Shown: one piece after another, positions 42,765 through 52,368 of the stretch
Numbering within the stretch: position 1 is the stretch's first letter
Layout: the number at the start of each line of letters is the position of its first letter
Assembly (NCBI GenBank): GCA_049889775.1
Contig: JBMHCT010000035.1
Location: 186,001 to 250,000 of the forward strand
Length of the DNA stretch: 64,000 nucleotides
Reading direction: 5' to 3'
DNA from: Jejuia sp049889775
Lineage (GTDB): Bacteria > Bacteroidota > Bacteroidia > Flavobacteriales > Flavobacteriaceae
Position numbers and translations under genes: made by a program
Notes under the pieces: generated by a model
Seen by the model: the letters and a program-made list of their open reading frames with translations, nothing else
Told to the model about the DNA's origin: nothing
The model's database searches: none

Positions 42765-44228
42765 TTGAAAATCCACAATTACTTCCTTGCAGTTGCCCTC
42801 ATTTTTCCGTTTTGTCTGTTTTCGCAATCAAAAAATTTAACGCTTGATGAAGCCATTTCTATTGCACAAAAAAAATCGCCTGAGTATAAAATTAGTCTCA
42901 ATAGAAACCAAAGGGATTATTGGCGTTTTAGACGCTATAAAGCGAGTTTTTTACCTGAGCTTAGTTTAAACGCAACTCCAGTTTACAACAACGAAATTAT
43001 TAGAAACACTAATGATGAAGGTCAAGATGAGTTTGTCAATCAAAATCAATTACTGCTATCTGGAGGTTTATCCATATCACAAAGTATTCCTTACACTGGT
43101 GGAACATTATCCGTAAATAGTAATTTAGAACGTGTAGAGCGCTTTGGCCTCAATGGTAATGTCATCTACTCTGTAATTCCATTTACTTTAAGCTATCGTC
43201 AGAATTCATTACTATTTAACCCGTTTAAATGGGATAAACGTATTGAACCTTTGGTTTATGAAGAGTCAAAGAGAGAGTTTATTGAAAGTATGGAACGGAT
43301 TTCGGTCAATACGTCCAGACGTTATTTTGAACTACTTAAAGCGCAAAAACAGTTAGAAATTGCTCAAATTAACCTCTCCAATCAAGATACATTATATCAA
43401 ATTGCGCAAGGTCGGTTTAAAATGGGAAAAATAGCTGAAAATGATTTATTGCAGATGGAACTTACACTTTTAAATTCTCAAAATAGTGTCACAACTAATG
43501 AGATTGCATTAAAAAGAACTTCACAGAATTTAGCGCGGTATTTAGAAATGGAAAATGAAAATATAGCACTCTCAGTACCAGAAGATTTACCGCTGTTTGA
43601 TGTAGAAATTGATAAAGCCATTGCAGAGGCTCAAAAAAACAGAAAGGCGGTTCTTGAATTTAGACGTAGGCGACTACAAGCAGAAAGAGAAGTGGCATTC
43701 CAAAAAGGTAATAACAGATTAAACCTTGGAGTCTTCGCGAATTTTGGTAAATCAAACAACGGTGACAACTTTGATGACTTATTTTCAAATTTAAATGAAC
43801 AACAAAATATAAGGGTCTCAATAGGTATTCCAATTTTTGATTGGGGGGTTTCAAAATCTAGAATAAAAATGGCGCAGGCAGATTTAGACCTTACTAACAA
43901 CAATATCAACCAAGATATGCAGGAGTTTGAACAGGAAATTTTTCTTCACGTGTTAAATTGGTCCAACCAAAGAGACTTTCTTGTAACCGCTGAAAAAGCA
44001 AAAGAAGTAGCACAAAAAAGATATGACATATCTAAAAAGCGCTATATACTGGGAAAAATTACAATTACTGATCTAAATATTGCGCTTCAAGAAAAAGATA
44101 GTGCAGTGTTCCTTTATTTGAATTCCCTTCAAAAGTTTTGGCAAGATTACTACATTTTAAGACAACTTACCCTTTTCGATTTTATTAATGATGAAAAAAT
44201 TGAGGTTGAGGACATTCTTTATGATTAA
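42765..44228 (+). CDS. TolC-family outer-membrane efflux protein
   Basis: 487 aa from a TTG at 42765, chosen because it begins a good signal peptide (MKIHNYFLAVALIFPFCLFSQ) and leaves a 31-bp gap after the permease; no ATG fits, and longer in-frame readings overlap the permease gene. TolC landmarks: LTLDEAISIAQKKSPEYKIS at the mature N-terminus, two long helical halves with NLSNQDTLYQIAQGRFKMGKIAENDLLQ-type and RYDISKKRYILGKITITDLNIA-type repeats, and beta-strands for the outer-membrane barrel. It forms the exit duct for the upstream adaptor and permease. Confidence 0.88.
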   Translation: MKIHNYFLAVALIFPFCLFSQSKNLTLDEAISIAQKKSPEYKISLNRNQRDYWRFRRYKASFLPELSLNATPVYNNEIIRNTNDEGQDEFVNQNQLLLSGGLSISQSIPYTGGTLSVNSNLERVERFGLNGNVIYSVIPFTLSYRQNSLLFNPFKWDKRIEPLVYEESKREFIESMERISVNTSRRYFELLKAQKQLEIAQINLSNQDTLYQIAQGRFKMGKIAENDLLQMELTLLNSQNSVTTNEIALKRTSQNLARYLEMENENIALSVPEDLPLFDVEIDKAIAEAQKNRKAVLEFRRRRLQAEREVAFQKGNNRLNLGVFANFGKSNNGDNFDDLFSNLNEQQNIRVSIGIPIFDWGVSKSRIKMAQADLDLTNNNINQDMQEFEQEIFLHVLNWSNQRDFLVTAEKAKEVAQKRYDISKKRYILGKITITDLNIALQEKDSAVFLYLNSLQKFWQDYYILRQLTLFDFINDEKIEVEDILYD

Positions 44229-44255
44229 ACGTTGATTTATTCATACTTTTGAAGT

Positions 44256-45086
44256 ATGGATTTTATCAAAACCACAGAGCAAGATTCCAACCACAATAAC
44301 TTAGAAAAGATGAGTATTTCAGATTTACTCATCAACATCAATAAGGAAGATAAAACCGTGCCTTTGGCTGTTGAAGAAGCACTTCCTCAAATAGAATCTC
44401 TGGTTGAACAAATTGTTTCTAAATTAAAACATGGTGGTCGTTTATTTTACCTAGGTGCTGGCACTAGTGGCAGACTCGGTATTGTTGACGCTTCGGAGTG
44501 TCCACCTACATTCGGAGTTTCTCATGATTTAGTAATCGGACTTATTGCCGGTGGAGATACTGCTATCAGGAAAGCTGTTGAATTTGCCGAGGATTCTACA
44601 ACTCAAGGTTGGCAAGATCTTCAAAAACACAATATCAGTTCTCAAGATGTTGTTGTGGGTATTGCGGCATCTGGCACCACACCATATGTTATTTCTGCTC
44701 TAGAGAATTGCAACAAAAATAATATCATTACAGGTTGTATTACTTGTAACCATAATAGTCCTTTATCTCAAACTGCAAAATATCCCATTGAGGTTATTGT
44801 AGGGCCAGAGTTTGTTACAGGAAGTTCCCGAATGAAAGCTGGTACCGCCCAAAAATTGGTTCTAAACATGATAACCACATCCACAATGATTCAATTAGGT
44901 CACGTAAAAGGAAACAAAATGGTAGATATGCAATTGAGTAACAATAAACTTGTAGATAGAGGTACGAGAATGATCATGAATGAAATACCAGTTTCCGAAA
45001 CTGAGGCTTTAGACTTATTAAATAAACATAAAAGTGTACGAAACGCTGTAAAACATTACAAAAATGGGAGAAAACAGAACGGATAA
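44256..45086 (+). CDS. murQ: N-acetylmuramic acid 6-phosphate etherase
   Basis: 276 aa, a SIS-fold enzyme. Landmarks: RLFYLGAGTSGRLGIVDASE with the catalytic Glu in DASECPPTFG, LIAGGDTAIRKAVE, and VVGIAASGTTPYV; VTGSSRMKAGTAQKLVLN is the family signature. It cleaves the D-lactyl ether of MurNAc-6-phosphate to GlcNAc-6-phosphate during peptidoglycan recycling. A -7-like TACTTTTG lies just before the start. The 3' end overlaps the start of the next small membrane protein gene by 23 bp, so they are co-expressed. Confidence 0.95.
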   Translation: MDFIKTTEQDSNHNNLEKMSISDLLININKEDKTVPLAVEEALPQIESLVEQIVSKLKHGGRLFYLGAGTSGRLGIVDASECPPTFGVSHDLVIGLIAGGDTAIRKAVEFAEDSTTQGWQDLQKHNISSQDVVVGIAASGTTPYVISALENCNKNNIITGCITCNHNSPLSQTAKYPIEVIVGPEFVTGSSRMKAGTAQKLVLNMITTSTMIQLGHVKGNKMVDMQLSNNKLVDRGTRMIMNEIPVSETEALDLLNKHKSVRNAVKHYKNGRKQNG

Positions 45087-45297
45087 AAAAGAATTATTCA
45101 AAGGCATAAAAACTATGATTTTTTCACTTTTAAGCCTTTTTATGGGACCAATATTATTAAGTTTTGCCTTTAGTAGACCAGACGACAAATTATATTATCC
45201 ATTACTTGTAGTTGGTTGCGCAATATCCGCACTGGCGGTAGTTATGCTCTTTAAGGGTATTAAAATTATTATGGGGAGTATGTTCAACAAAAAGTAA
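45064..45297 (+). CDS. Small membrane protein, DUF6095-like
   Basis: 77 aa with two membrane segments (about 17-36, MIFSLLSLFMGPILLSFAF; about 45-68, YYPLLVVGCAISALAVVMLF). The N-terminal MGENRTDKKELFKGIK and the loop SRPDDKLYYPLL match my memory of DUF6095, found next to murQ in flavobacteria. Function unknown; overlap with murQ suggests an accessory role in the same transcript. The stop lies 4 bp from the end of the convergent DinB-like gene. Confidence 0.75.
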   Translation: MGENRTDKKELFKGIKTMIFSLLSLFMGPILLSFAFSRPDDKLYYPLLVVGCAISALAVVMLFKGIKIIMGSMFNKK

Positions 45298-45301
45298 CAC
45301 C

Positions 45302-45799
45302 CTAAGATGATGCCTGTTTCGGCGTGGTTGGATTATAACCAAATTCGGCATCATTAATAACAATACCTAAATTGTCAAAAATATAATTTATAATTGCATA
45401 ATGGTGAATGGTATGACTATTAGCCTGAGCTAGTAAAGCACCATTTGTATACGGAATTTGCGTTTTACCTAATCCTAAATCATCAACTACAAAAACAGTT
45501 TCATCTATATTGAAGAAAGATGCATTTAATTTTTCAACTATTGCATTCAGATAATCCTTAGCACAGCTACAATCGCATTCCACAGTTTTATTTCTGCTTC
45601 TAGCTGTTAAATCTACAGTATTGTTGGTGTCCTTATTAAAAATACAATCGTAAAAATCTAAAATATGTCTGATGTGACTTCCAATACTAGAGTAGTAAGG
45701 AGAAACGGAAGCATCTGATAGTTGTTCGTTGGACAGGTTATTCAATAAAATATGGGATTTCCTAAGTGTTTTTAAAGTAGATTGAATAATTAAGTTCAT
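45302..45799 (-). CDS. DinB-like four-helix protein, putative metal-binding
   Basis: 165 aa, helical. Histidines arranged as in the DinB/YfiT fold are visible: SHIRHILDFYD in helix 2 and QANSHTIHHYAII in helix 4. They could make the family's three-His metal site. DinB-superfamily members include thiol-S-transferases and many of unknown function. Nothing in the neighbourhood suggests a substrate. Stop and neighbour stop are 4 bp apart (convergent). Confidence 0.7.
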   Translation of the reverse strand: MNLIIQSTLKTLRKSHILLNNLSNEQLSDASVSPYYSSIGSHIRHILDFYDCIFNKDTNNTVDLTARSRNKTVECDCSCAKDYLNAIVEKLNASFFNIDETVFVVDDLGLGKTQIPYTNGALLAQANSHTIHHYAIINYIFDNLGIVINDAEFGYNPTTPKQASS

Positions 45800-45916
45800 A
45801 GGACTCTAAGTTAGATAAATATTTCTTGAAAGAGAAATAATGTGCTTAGTCAAATTGATAATAATTCCTTACGTTTTTTTGTTTTTATTTATCCCAACCT
45901 CAGACTTTGAATTATT

Positions 45917-46531
45917 TTAATGGGCCAATACTTCAAAATCTTCAGAATTTTTAATAGTATTATTATTATAAGTTAATGTCCATCCAAGAGAGTTGGTTAA
46001 AATATAAAATTTTGTAAGCTCACTTATTAATCTGTTTTTTGCGTTTTTCTTGAGATCTGATGCTTCAATTTTATTTCTCAAAACACTTTTTACAGTTTTA
46101 TTAATGCTATTGTAATCTTCAGCCTCAAAAGGGTTTAAAAAATCTGCTTGAACATCATAGTACTCCATGTCTGGATTTACCTTAATTTCCTCTTCAGGTA
46201 TTTTTGTTATGTTCAATGTTTTAGTAGCTTCATCAATATCAAATTCAATTAAACTCAAATCATAAGCCACAGTAACATCAGCGTTCACTACAACTAGAGC
46301 CTTTTTTTCGGCGGATAACAACTCACCAAAAACATCCTTTGAGTTTTGATAGGTAAATACTTCACTAAAATGACCTTCAGTGACTACCAGTTTTCCAACA
46401 TTCCTGATTTGCTCTTTTATTAGTGCCGAATTTTCCTTTAATGTTGTCTGTACTTCCTTTTGATCTCCGCAATATTTGAATGAGAACAAAATGATCAAAG
46501 TAATAACGACTCCAAATAGGATTTTACGCAT
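45917..46531 (-). CDS. DUF4230 domain protein, membrane-anchored
   Basis: 204 aa. An N-terminal membrane segment (ILFGVVITLIILFSFKYC) is followed by a periplasmic beta-rich domain: GKLVVTEGHFSEVFTY, then VVNADVTVAYDLSLIEFDID, INPDMEYYDVQADFLNPF-like text and a helical C-terminus (KNAKNRLISELTKFYILT). These are the DUF4230 features. Function unknown. It is transcribed alone, downstream of a small hairpin-rich spacer. Confidence 0.8.
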   Translation of the reverse strand: MRKILFGVVITLIILFSFKYCGDQKEVQTTLKENSALIKEQIRNVGKLVVTEGHFSEVFTYQNSKDVFGELLSAEKKALVVVNADVTVAYDLSLIEFDIDEATKTLNITKIPEEEIKVNPDMEYYDVQADFLNPFEAEDYNSINKTVKSVLRNKIEASDLKKNAKNRLISELTKFYILTNSLGWTLTYNNNTIKNSEDFEVLAH

Positions 46532-46600
46532 GCTCTAATTTAGAAATAATTTGAGATACAGGAAATATTTATGAAAATTGAAAGACTATTAAACAAAGAA

Positions 46601-46643
46601 TCCCGCCTTTGCGGGAATAATGATTTCCTTCGACTTTGAAGTC
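46601..46643. repeat. REP-like palindromes downstream of the response regulator gene
   Basis: Two small hairpins lie in tandem: TCCCGC CTTT GCGGGA (46601-46616) and GACTT TG AAGTC (46632-46643). On the minus strand the first is followed by a T-rich stretch and could terminate the kinase/regulator operon. The first resembles the hairpin at 53464-53479 (shared CTTTGCG core). Confidence 0.5.
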
Positions 46644-46722
46644 TAACCATTGTTTTTAAATATAACACCGCAAAAATAGATACCTAGAGTAAAATTGAGA
46701 TTACCTTAAAGTTATGCGTATT

Positions 46723-47373
46723 TTAAATTAAGTTGTTTTTCTTTGCTTTTTGTACTGCTTCTAACTTATTATGCACTTGCAGCTTTTTATAAATATTTTC
46801 AATATGTTTTCTAATCGTTCCAGAAGATACTATCAAATTATCAGCTATGGCATTATAACTTAAACCTTTGCTCAATTGCTCTAATACTTCTGTTTCTCTT
46901 CTGGTTAAAGTTATACTTTCCTGCTCTTCCGTATTCTCTATTTGAATTGGATTACGCAACAATTTTAAAGTTTTGAATGCGATAGACGGATTCATTGCAG
47001 CTCCACCGTCAAGGGTTTCAACAATACCATCATAAAGTTCTTTTGGGTTCACTTCCTTAAGAAGATAACCATCCGCACCTGCTTTAATTGCCTTAAAAAT
47101 ATTCTCATCATTATCGAAAACAGTAAGCATTATAATTTTGATATGAGGATACTTTTGCTTGACTATCTCTGTTGCTTCAATACCATTTAATATTGGCATT
47201 TCGAGATCCATTAAAATCAAATCAATATTACTGTTCTCCTCAAGTTTGCTTAAAAGATGTGCGCCATCAACGGCTGTAAACTTCACCTCAATATCCTCGA
47301 AAAAAGATAATTTTTCCGTTGCTGCTTTTACTAAGAAAGAATTATCATCGGTAATTGCTATTTTAATTATCAT
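46723..47373 (-). CDS. LuxR/NarL-family response regulator
   Basis: 216 aa. The receiver domain (about 3-120) has the acidic pair TDD (residues 8-10), phosphoacceptor D56 in LILMDLEMP, and the conserved Lys in YLLKEVNP. The C-terminal LuxR helix-turn-helix (about 148-210) reads LTRRETEVLEQLSKGLSYNA and SSGTIRKHIENIYKKL. It should be phosphorylated by the kinase encoded just upstream (69 bp gap) and regulate transcription; targets are unknown. All key residues are present. Confidence 0.93.
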   Translation of the reverse strand: MIIKIAITDDNSFLVKAATEKLSFFEDIEVKFTAVDGAHLLSKLEENSNIDLILMDLEMPILNGIEATEIVKQKYPHIKIIMLTVFDNDENIFKAIKAGADGYLLKEVNPKELYDGIVETLDGGAAMNPSIAFKTLKLLRNPIQIENTEEQESITLTRRETEVLEQLSKGLSYNAIADNLIVSSGTIRKHIENIYKKLQVHNKLEAVQKAKKNNLI

Positions 47374-47442
47374 AACGTTTCAATAATTCCTTAAATTTCT
47401 AAAATTACAACGTGTAAAAACATACGCAATTTATCGTATTTT

Positions 47443-49392
47443 CTATAGTGGTAAATCTAGGTTTACCGTGGTACCTGTTTTATTTGAATTAATTGCTAAT
47501 GTCGCTGAAATCTCATTGGCCCGTTTCTTCATGTTTTTAAGACCATTACCTTCAACAACACCTTCCAAATCGAAACCTTTGCCATCATCTAAAATTTTAA
47601 CAGACAAGGTTTTTTCCACTTGAGTAATATTTACGATTATAGTTTGGGCATCTGCGTATTTAATGGCATTATTTAAGGCTTCTTGAACAATACGATATAT
47701 ATTCATTCCCTTTACTGATGTAAAAATGATAGCATTTGCAACATTGTCGTCAAGGGTAAACTTATAATCAATACCAGTGATATGTTTATTGGCTTGCTCA
47801 ACAAAATTGCTAATCCGCACTTCTAAATCTTCAATGGAAATTTCACTTTTATTCATCGCCCAAATAGTATCTCTAAGCTCATAAATAGTATCTCGGGTAA
47901 AAGCACCTATGCCCTTTAATTTATCAGTGAGTTTCGCATCCTTAATTTTAAATCCAAATTGCAAATTCTCTAAAGAAGAAATAATAAAGGTTAGTTGAGA
48001 TCCAATATTATCATGAAGATCTCTTGAGATTCGCAAACGTTGATCTTGAAGTTTATTTTGAGTTTCTATACGCGCTAAAGCTTCCTTAAGCTCAGCCTCT
48101 TTTTTTAACTGATGATTTTTTAATTTTTGTTGGTTGTAAAGCAAATATCCAAGTATTGCAAGTAATACAGCAACTAGCCCTAAGCCTAACAATTGGGTGT
48201 TTTTTCTGTTTATATCAAGTTGTTTTTCGGCAATTTCGGTGCGTTGTTCAAGTATTTCTTTTTCTTTCTTTTCAGTTTCGTATTGTTCTTGAATATCTGC
48301 TACCTCTTTGGTAATTCTACTGCCAAATAATGAATCTTGTAAAGAATTATATAAATTTTGATATATTAGTAAACTATCTGTATTTTTTCTAAACGCAAAA
48401 TAAGATAAAAGCGAACCGTATGCTGTTAGCTCCAATTCTTTGGCATTAACTTTTTCAGCTAAAGACAACCCTTCTCTTAATTTTTTCTCTGCGGTATTCA
48501 AATCACCCGTATCTAAATGCAAGCCACCTAAATTAATTAATGCGCTTGCCACTCCATAGTTATCGTTGATGTCCTTGCGGATAGAATAAGATTTTTGATA
48601 AGATTTGATAGATTCATCAAATTTCTGCTCGCCCTTGTAAATTGATCCAATGTTGTTGTACAGTGTACCTAATTCACCTTTAAATTTGTTATTCTCAGCA
48701 ATTGCAATTCCTTTTTTATAAAATTCAATTGCTTTAGCACTATCTTTTAAATACAAATATGCATTACCAATATTTGTGTAAGAATACGTCAATCCCAAGG
48801 AGTCTGAAATCGTCTTATATGTTTCAGCAACTTCAAAATGAGCATTAAGCGCCTTATTATATTGTTTAAGATCTTGATAAATATTGGCAATATTATTTTT
48901 TATAATCGCCGCATATTTAACATGATTTTTGGCTTCATAAATTTTTAAGGCCTTTGTGCCAAAAAAAATAGCCGAATCCATCATAAACAAACGTTGATAA
49001 GCAATACCTAATTTATTGTAAATGCTCGCCCGCCCCATTGAATCATTAACGGACTCTCGATATGTTTTTGTTTTTCTATAAAAATGAATTGATTTTTTAA
49101 AGTTTGACGCATCATAATACAATATTCCTAAATCATTGTATGCCTGGGCTTCTCCTTGTTTATTTTTAGACTTTAGAGATACATTAAGAGCTTTATTGCC
49201 ATAGAAAAAAGCAGAATCTGTATCTATGCCTCTGTAGTACCAACATAAATCACTAAAAGTCTTTACTTTTAACGAATCTTTTGGATTAGATAAAGTGAGC
49301 TTTTTAAGGCTATCTATAATCTTTTGATTGTTTTGTGCACTTGCCAGAGTACACATAAGAAGTATTGGAATTATTGTTTTACCAATTTTCAT
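47443..49392 (-). CDS. TPR-containing sensor histidine kinase (HisKA_3 type)
   Basis: 649 aa from the Met codon at 49392, which begins a signal peptide (KIGKTIIPILLMCTLASAQ). About seven TPR units (roughly 30-350, e.g. AQAYNDLGILYYDASNFKKS) form the periplasmic sensor, followed by a coiled coil, one membrane segment (LLGLGLVAVLLAILGYLLYN, about 400) and the cytoplasmic kinase. ISRDLHDNIGSQL carries phosphoacceptor H460 (HisKA_3), and the HATPase domain ends with DDGKGFD and GNGLKNMKKRA. It pairs with the LuxR-type regulator downstream. The signal is unknown; this TPR-kinase layout is common in Bacteroidota. Confidence 0.93.
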   Translation of the reverse strand: MKIGKTIIPILLMCTLASAQNNQKIIDSLKKLTLSNPKDSLKVKTFSDLCWYYRGIDTDSAFFYGNKALNVSLKSKNKQGEAQAYNDLGILYYDASNFKKSIHFYRKTKTYRESVNDSMGRASIYNKLGIAYQRLFMMDSAIFFGTKALKIYEAKNHVKYAAIIKNNIANIYQDLKQYNKALNAHFEVAETYKTISDSLGLTYSYTNIGNAYLYLKDSAKAIEFYKKGIAIAENNKFKGELGTLYNNIGSIYKGEQKFDESIKSYQKSYSIRKDINDNYGVASALINLGGLHLDTGDLNTAEKKLREGLSLAEKVNAKELELTAYGSLLSYFAFRKNTDSLLIYQNLYNSLQDSLFGSRITKEVADIQEQYETEKKEKEILEQRTEIAEKQLDINRKNTQLLGLGLVAVLLAILGYLLYNQQKLKNHQLKKEAELKEALARIETQNKLQDQRLRISRDLHDNIGSQLTFIISSLENLQFGFKIKDAKLTDKLKGIGAFTRDTIYELRDTIWAMNKSEISIEDLEVRISNFVEQANKHITGIDYKFTLDDNVANAIIFTSVKGMNIYRIVQEALNNAIKYADAQTIIVNITQVEKTLSVKILDDGKGFDLEGVVEGNGLKNMKKRANEISATLAINSNKTGTTVNLDLPL

Positions 49393-49419
49393 GATCAACA
49401 ACTAATAGAGAGTAAATAA

Positions 49420-49695
49420 TTATTGAGAATTATTTTCAAATATAAGTTTTTGAAATGAAAGTAATTTTCTAATGATTATGAAGAGGTTATTTTGGATAGA
49501 GTAATGGGACTGTGTCGCAATTTCAACTTTTTGTTTGTTATTACTACTTAAGCGTTCTTCATTTGCTAGCTTATCGGTTAGCAGCCCTAAGTTCTTTACG
49601 CCGTTTTGTTCTAAAATAACACTATACCTTAAAACCATAATAATAACGCAACATAAAGTAATGATTATAAACAAAATAGCAGTATTCAATACCAT
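49420..49695 (-). CDS. Small membrane-anchored hypothetical protein
   Basis: 91 aa with one N-terminal membrane segment (TAILFIIITLCCVIIMVL) followed by a polar, helical tail. It lies just upstream of the kinase gene on the same strand (27 bp), so it may be its operon leader. I recognise no family, and a competing open frame covers the opposite strand. The transmembrane start and the tight spacing are the only arguments for coding. Confidence 0.4.
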   Translation of the reverse strand: MVLNTAILFIIITLCCVIIMVLRYSVILEQNGVKNLGLLTDKLANEERLSSNNKQKVEIATQSHYSIQNNLFIIIRKLLSFQKLIFENNSQ

Positions 49696-49934
49696 GGATC
49701 TAAGAAATAAAAAGAATCAAGAGGCTTTACAAGGAAAGAAAATAAAAACACCAACCACACATTTCAATTTGTTGATAATAGCAGTTGATGTTTTTGTATG
49801 AACTGATTAATAGCATTTTCAATTTAATAATTCCACCTTGTAATTTGAGCAAATATTCGATTAAGTGTTTGAAAAAAAGATTAAGCGCAATAATTAAATT
49901 ATCACGCCCAATCAGCAAATCTCAACAACAAGAT

Positions 49935-51782
49935 TTATTCTTTTAAATCGTAAGCATAAATAGTATTATTATTTGCCAAATAATATAAGTATCCACCAAA
50001 ATCATCAACTTCGTAAGTTGGCTTTTTATCTTTTAGTAAAATTTCCTTCTCAGGCTTACCAGTATCTTTATTAATTTTCACTAAGCCAGCTCCTTCATCT
50101 AATTTGGTTAAAATAAATTGGGCATTTTCTGTGGCTGCAGTAGCTTTAAATCGTTTAGCCATCTCATTAAATGATGCCGTTCCTATTGCTGAAAACATAT
50201 CTGCAGTACGTTGCATTTGCGCACCATATTGGTTGTACTGCCCTAAATAGTTACGATTTGCTCCTGCTCTAAAACTTGCGTTTGCAGCCATAGCTGTGGA
50301 GGCCACGGCTGTCGCCGCCAACAAAGCTACTGCTAATGCACTTTTCCCAGGAGATCTATAATATTCATGGAATTTTTCAGCACCTTCAAAGTCGAGCATC
50401 ATCATATTTTGATCTGACGTTAATAAGATCCCGCCATCCCTAATATCCATGCTTGAAGGGTTTTCCTTTTCTTCAAATTTATAGGACGCCAAGGTGCTAA
50501 TATCCCCCGAATTTTCATCAATAGCTATCATTTCATTGCCTGTACTAATTAAATATCTTGAATGGTCTTTATCATAAGTACTGGTAACTGATGATGCTCT
50601 TTTGTACTTAATGGGTTTATTCCAAATGGATTCCCCAGTTTCCAAATTGATAATATTGGCATCACTATCCGTTATATAAATCATGCCCTTATTTGTAAGT
50701 GCCATGGTATGAATGTTCTCACCAGTTTTTAAGGGCTTTTTGAATAACGGCTTACCATCAAAAGAAACTTTATTAATTCCTCCTTCTCCTATTCCGAAAA
50801 GTATACCATCATCCATAATATAAAAATGTTGCACATAACCCTTTGTTTTTGGTGCCTTTTCCCATAAATCTTCACCATTTACAGCAGACAAAAATGAAAT
50901 ATTACTTTGTGCCTTGGCCGCCATAAGCTTATTGAGACCGCCACCTCCTGAACCTGCAACATTACTAACAATCGCAAGACCTTTATCTGTAATTTCAAAG
51001 TTAGAAACTAAACCTTTTAATTTTTTACCTTCACTCCAGAGCATACTTCCAGAATTACTAATTTTATACACAGTATGGTTTTTAGCATTGCTTGATTTTA
51101 CAAACGCATACATACCGCTGCCATCTTTAGTGGGTTGTAAAAAGTCCACATTCTTCAATTTAGCAGACCATGCTTGATTTCCGGTTGCGAGGTCGATTTT
51201 AACCAGATCTTTAGAACCAGGAATAATAACTCCTCCACCAATAATAGCCGGTGTGCCTGTAAGGCTGCTGTAACCTTTCATCACGAATAATTTCTCTTCC
51301 TTACCAGTACCCATATCATAAATACCAACCGCCATAGCGTACTTCTCTTTGGCAGTTCTTTGTCCAGAAACAATTAGTTTATTTTCTGGAAGTATTAACG
51401 TTGGTCTTCTTGCCATTTTCCATCCGTTAGCCTTTGTATCAAATAAACGCTTTCCAGAAACCACATCTATGACGCTTTGTTTTGCTGAAATTCCTCCAAA
51501 ACCAGACTGACCAACCATTACATATGGTGTATTAGGTACTATAAAAAGTTCTTCCTGCTTTACCTTTCCGTAGTCGTCAAAATTGAAAACTAATCCTTCT
51601 TGACCGGGTTTAATTCCTGCAAGTCCTTTTCCGTGGGTGATTAACATTACTCCAGAACTGGTTAATGTCATTTGCTCAATTTTACCACCTAGGTCGTAAG
51701 TAAAATTTGGAGCTTCAGCTTTTTGTGCGTTTCCTATTAGCACGCAAGCTAATAGAAATACGAATAATTTTAAATGTCTCAT
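49935..51782 (-). CDS. Secreted PQQ-type beta-propeller protein
   Basis: 615 aa with a signal peptide (LFVFLLACVLIGNAQ). The rest is made of repeated PQQ/quinoprotein-like blades such as TGNQAWSAKLKNVDF, NGEDLWEKAP, TGESIWNKPIKYKR and NSGDISTLASYKF, suggesting a seven- or eight-bladed propeller. A small alanine-rich stretch (SALAVALLAATAVASTAMAA, near 480) is unusual inside a propeller and may be a membrane-active helix or a linker. No catalytic residues of PQQ dehydrogenases are evident; a scaffold like BamB is an alternative. Start-region sequence is shared with the next gene upstream. Confidence 0.78.
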   Translation of the reverse strand: MRHLKLFVFLLACVLIGNAQKAEAPNFTYDLGGKIEQMTLTSSGVMLITHGKGLAGIKPGQEGLVFNFDDYGKVKQEELFIVPNTPYVMVGQSGFGGISAKQSVIDVVSGKRLFDTKANGWKMARRPTLILPENKLIVSGQRTAKEKYAMAVGIYDMGTGKEEKLFVMKGYSSLTGTPAIIGGGVIIPGSKDLVKIDLATGNQAWSAKLKNVDFLQPTKDGSGMYAFVKSSNAKNHTVYKISNSGSMLWSEGKKLKGLVSNFEITDKGLAIVSNVAGSGGGGLNKLMAAKAQSNISFLSAVNGEDLWEKAPKTKGYVQHFYIMDDGILFGIGEGGINKVSFDGKPLFKKPLKTGENIHTMALTNKGMIYITDSDANIINLETGESIWNKPIKYKRASSVTSTYDKDHSRYLISTGNEMIAIDENSGDISTLASYKFEEKENPSSMDIRDGGILLTSDQNMMMLDFEGAEKFHEYYRSPGKSALAVALLAATAVASTAMAANASFRAGANRNYLGQYNQYGAQMQRTADMFSAIGTASFNEMAKRFKATAATENAQFILTKLDEGAGLVKINKDTGKPEKEILLKDKKPTYEVDDFGGYLYYLANNNTIYAYDLKE

Positions 51783-51843
51783 TGTTGATTTTTTAATAAT
51801 AGTTTAATACTGTAACGTACTACTTTAAAGTCTAGGAAATTCT

Positions 51844-52368
51844 CTAATCTATAGATGCTTTAAATTTGCCTTCTGTAAAAGATTTAGTAGTCATGTCATT
51901 TCCATTGTAACCTGTAAAAACAAATGTGCCTTCTATTACAGAGCCATCGTCTGATGTTACGGTAACTGTACCCGTAGCAGCGCTATTACCTAATGTTACA
52001 ATGCCATTACTAATCCAACCTACTGTTGGGTCTGTTAATACCTCGCCATACATCATCATATTAGCATTTGTTATGGCATCACCTGTTTTATAAGTACCTA
52101 CGCCAGAATAATTAATAATATTAATCCGAACGTATTTACCATCGTTAGTACTACCTTGAACTGCGAGTACCCCGCTATTCACTACAGCACCAATAAGCGA
52201 AGCTGGATCTTTTGATGCGGCAAAATCGGTACCGTCAATCTTAACGGTTAAAAACTCATCGCCACCACTTGAAGTTCCTCCATCTCCATCATCATTATTA
52301 GAACATGATGTGAAAATTAGTAATGATCCTACCATTACTGAAAACATAATTTGTTTGAAATGTCTCAT
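51844..52368 (-). CDS. Lipoprotein, DUF6252-like
   Basis: 174 aa. Lipoprotein signal (MFSVMVGSLLIFTSC) followed by a Gly/Asp-rich linker (SNNDDGDGGTSSGGDE) and a single beta-sandwich domain (FLTVKIDGTDFAA to FTEGKFKASID), as in DUF6252 lipoproteins of flavobacteria. Function unknown. It is followed by the propeller gene on the same strand (61 bp), and both genes share a 23-bp identical segment spanning the start codon. Confidence 0.75.
   Translation of the reverse strand: MRHFKQIMFSVMVGSLLIFTSCSNNDDGDGGTSSGGDEFLTVKIDGTDFAASKDPASLIGAVVNSGVLAVQGSTNDGKYVRINIINYSGVGTYKTGDAITNANMMMYGEVLTDPTVGWISNGIVTLGNSAATGTVTVTSDDGSVIEGTFVFTGYNGNDMTTKSFTEGKFKASID

Noticed and set aside
40131..44228. The MacA/permease/TolC operon as exporter of the NRPS product
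   Set aside because: It lies 25 kb away, beyond many housekeeping genes and an IS element; nothing in the sequence links them.
49535..49801. Plus-strand frame of 88 codons
   Set aside because: It is antisense to the small membrane protein candidate and the kinase operon leader, with no domain, signal or upstream signal.
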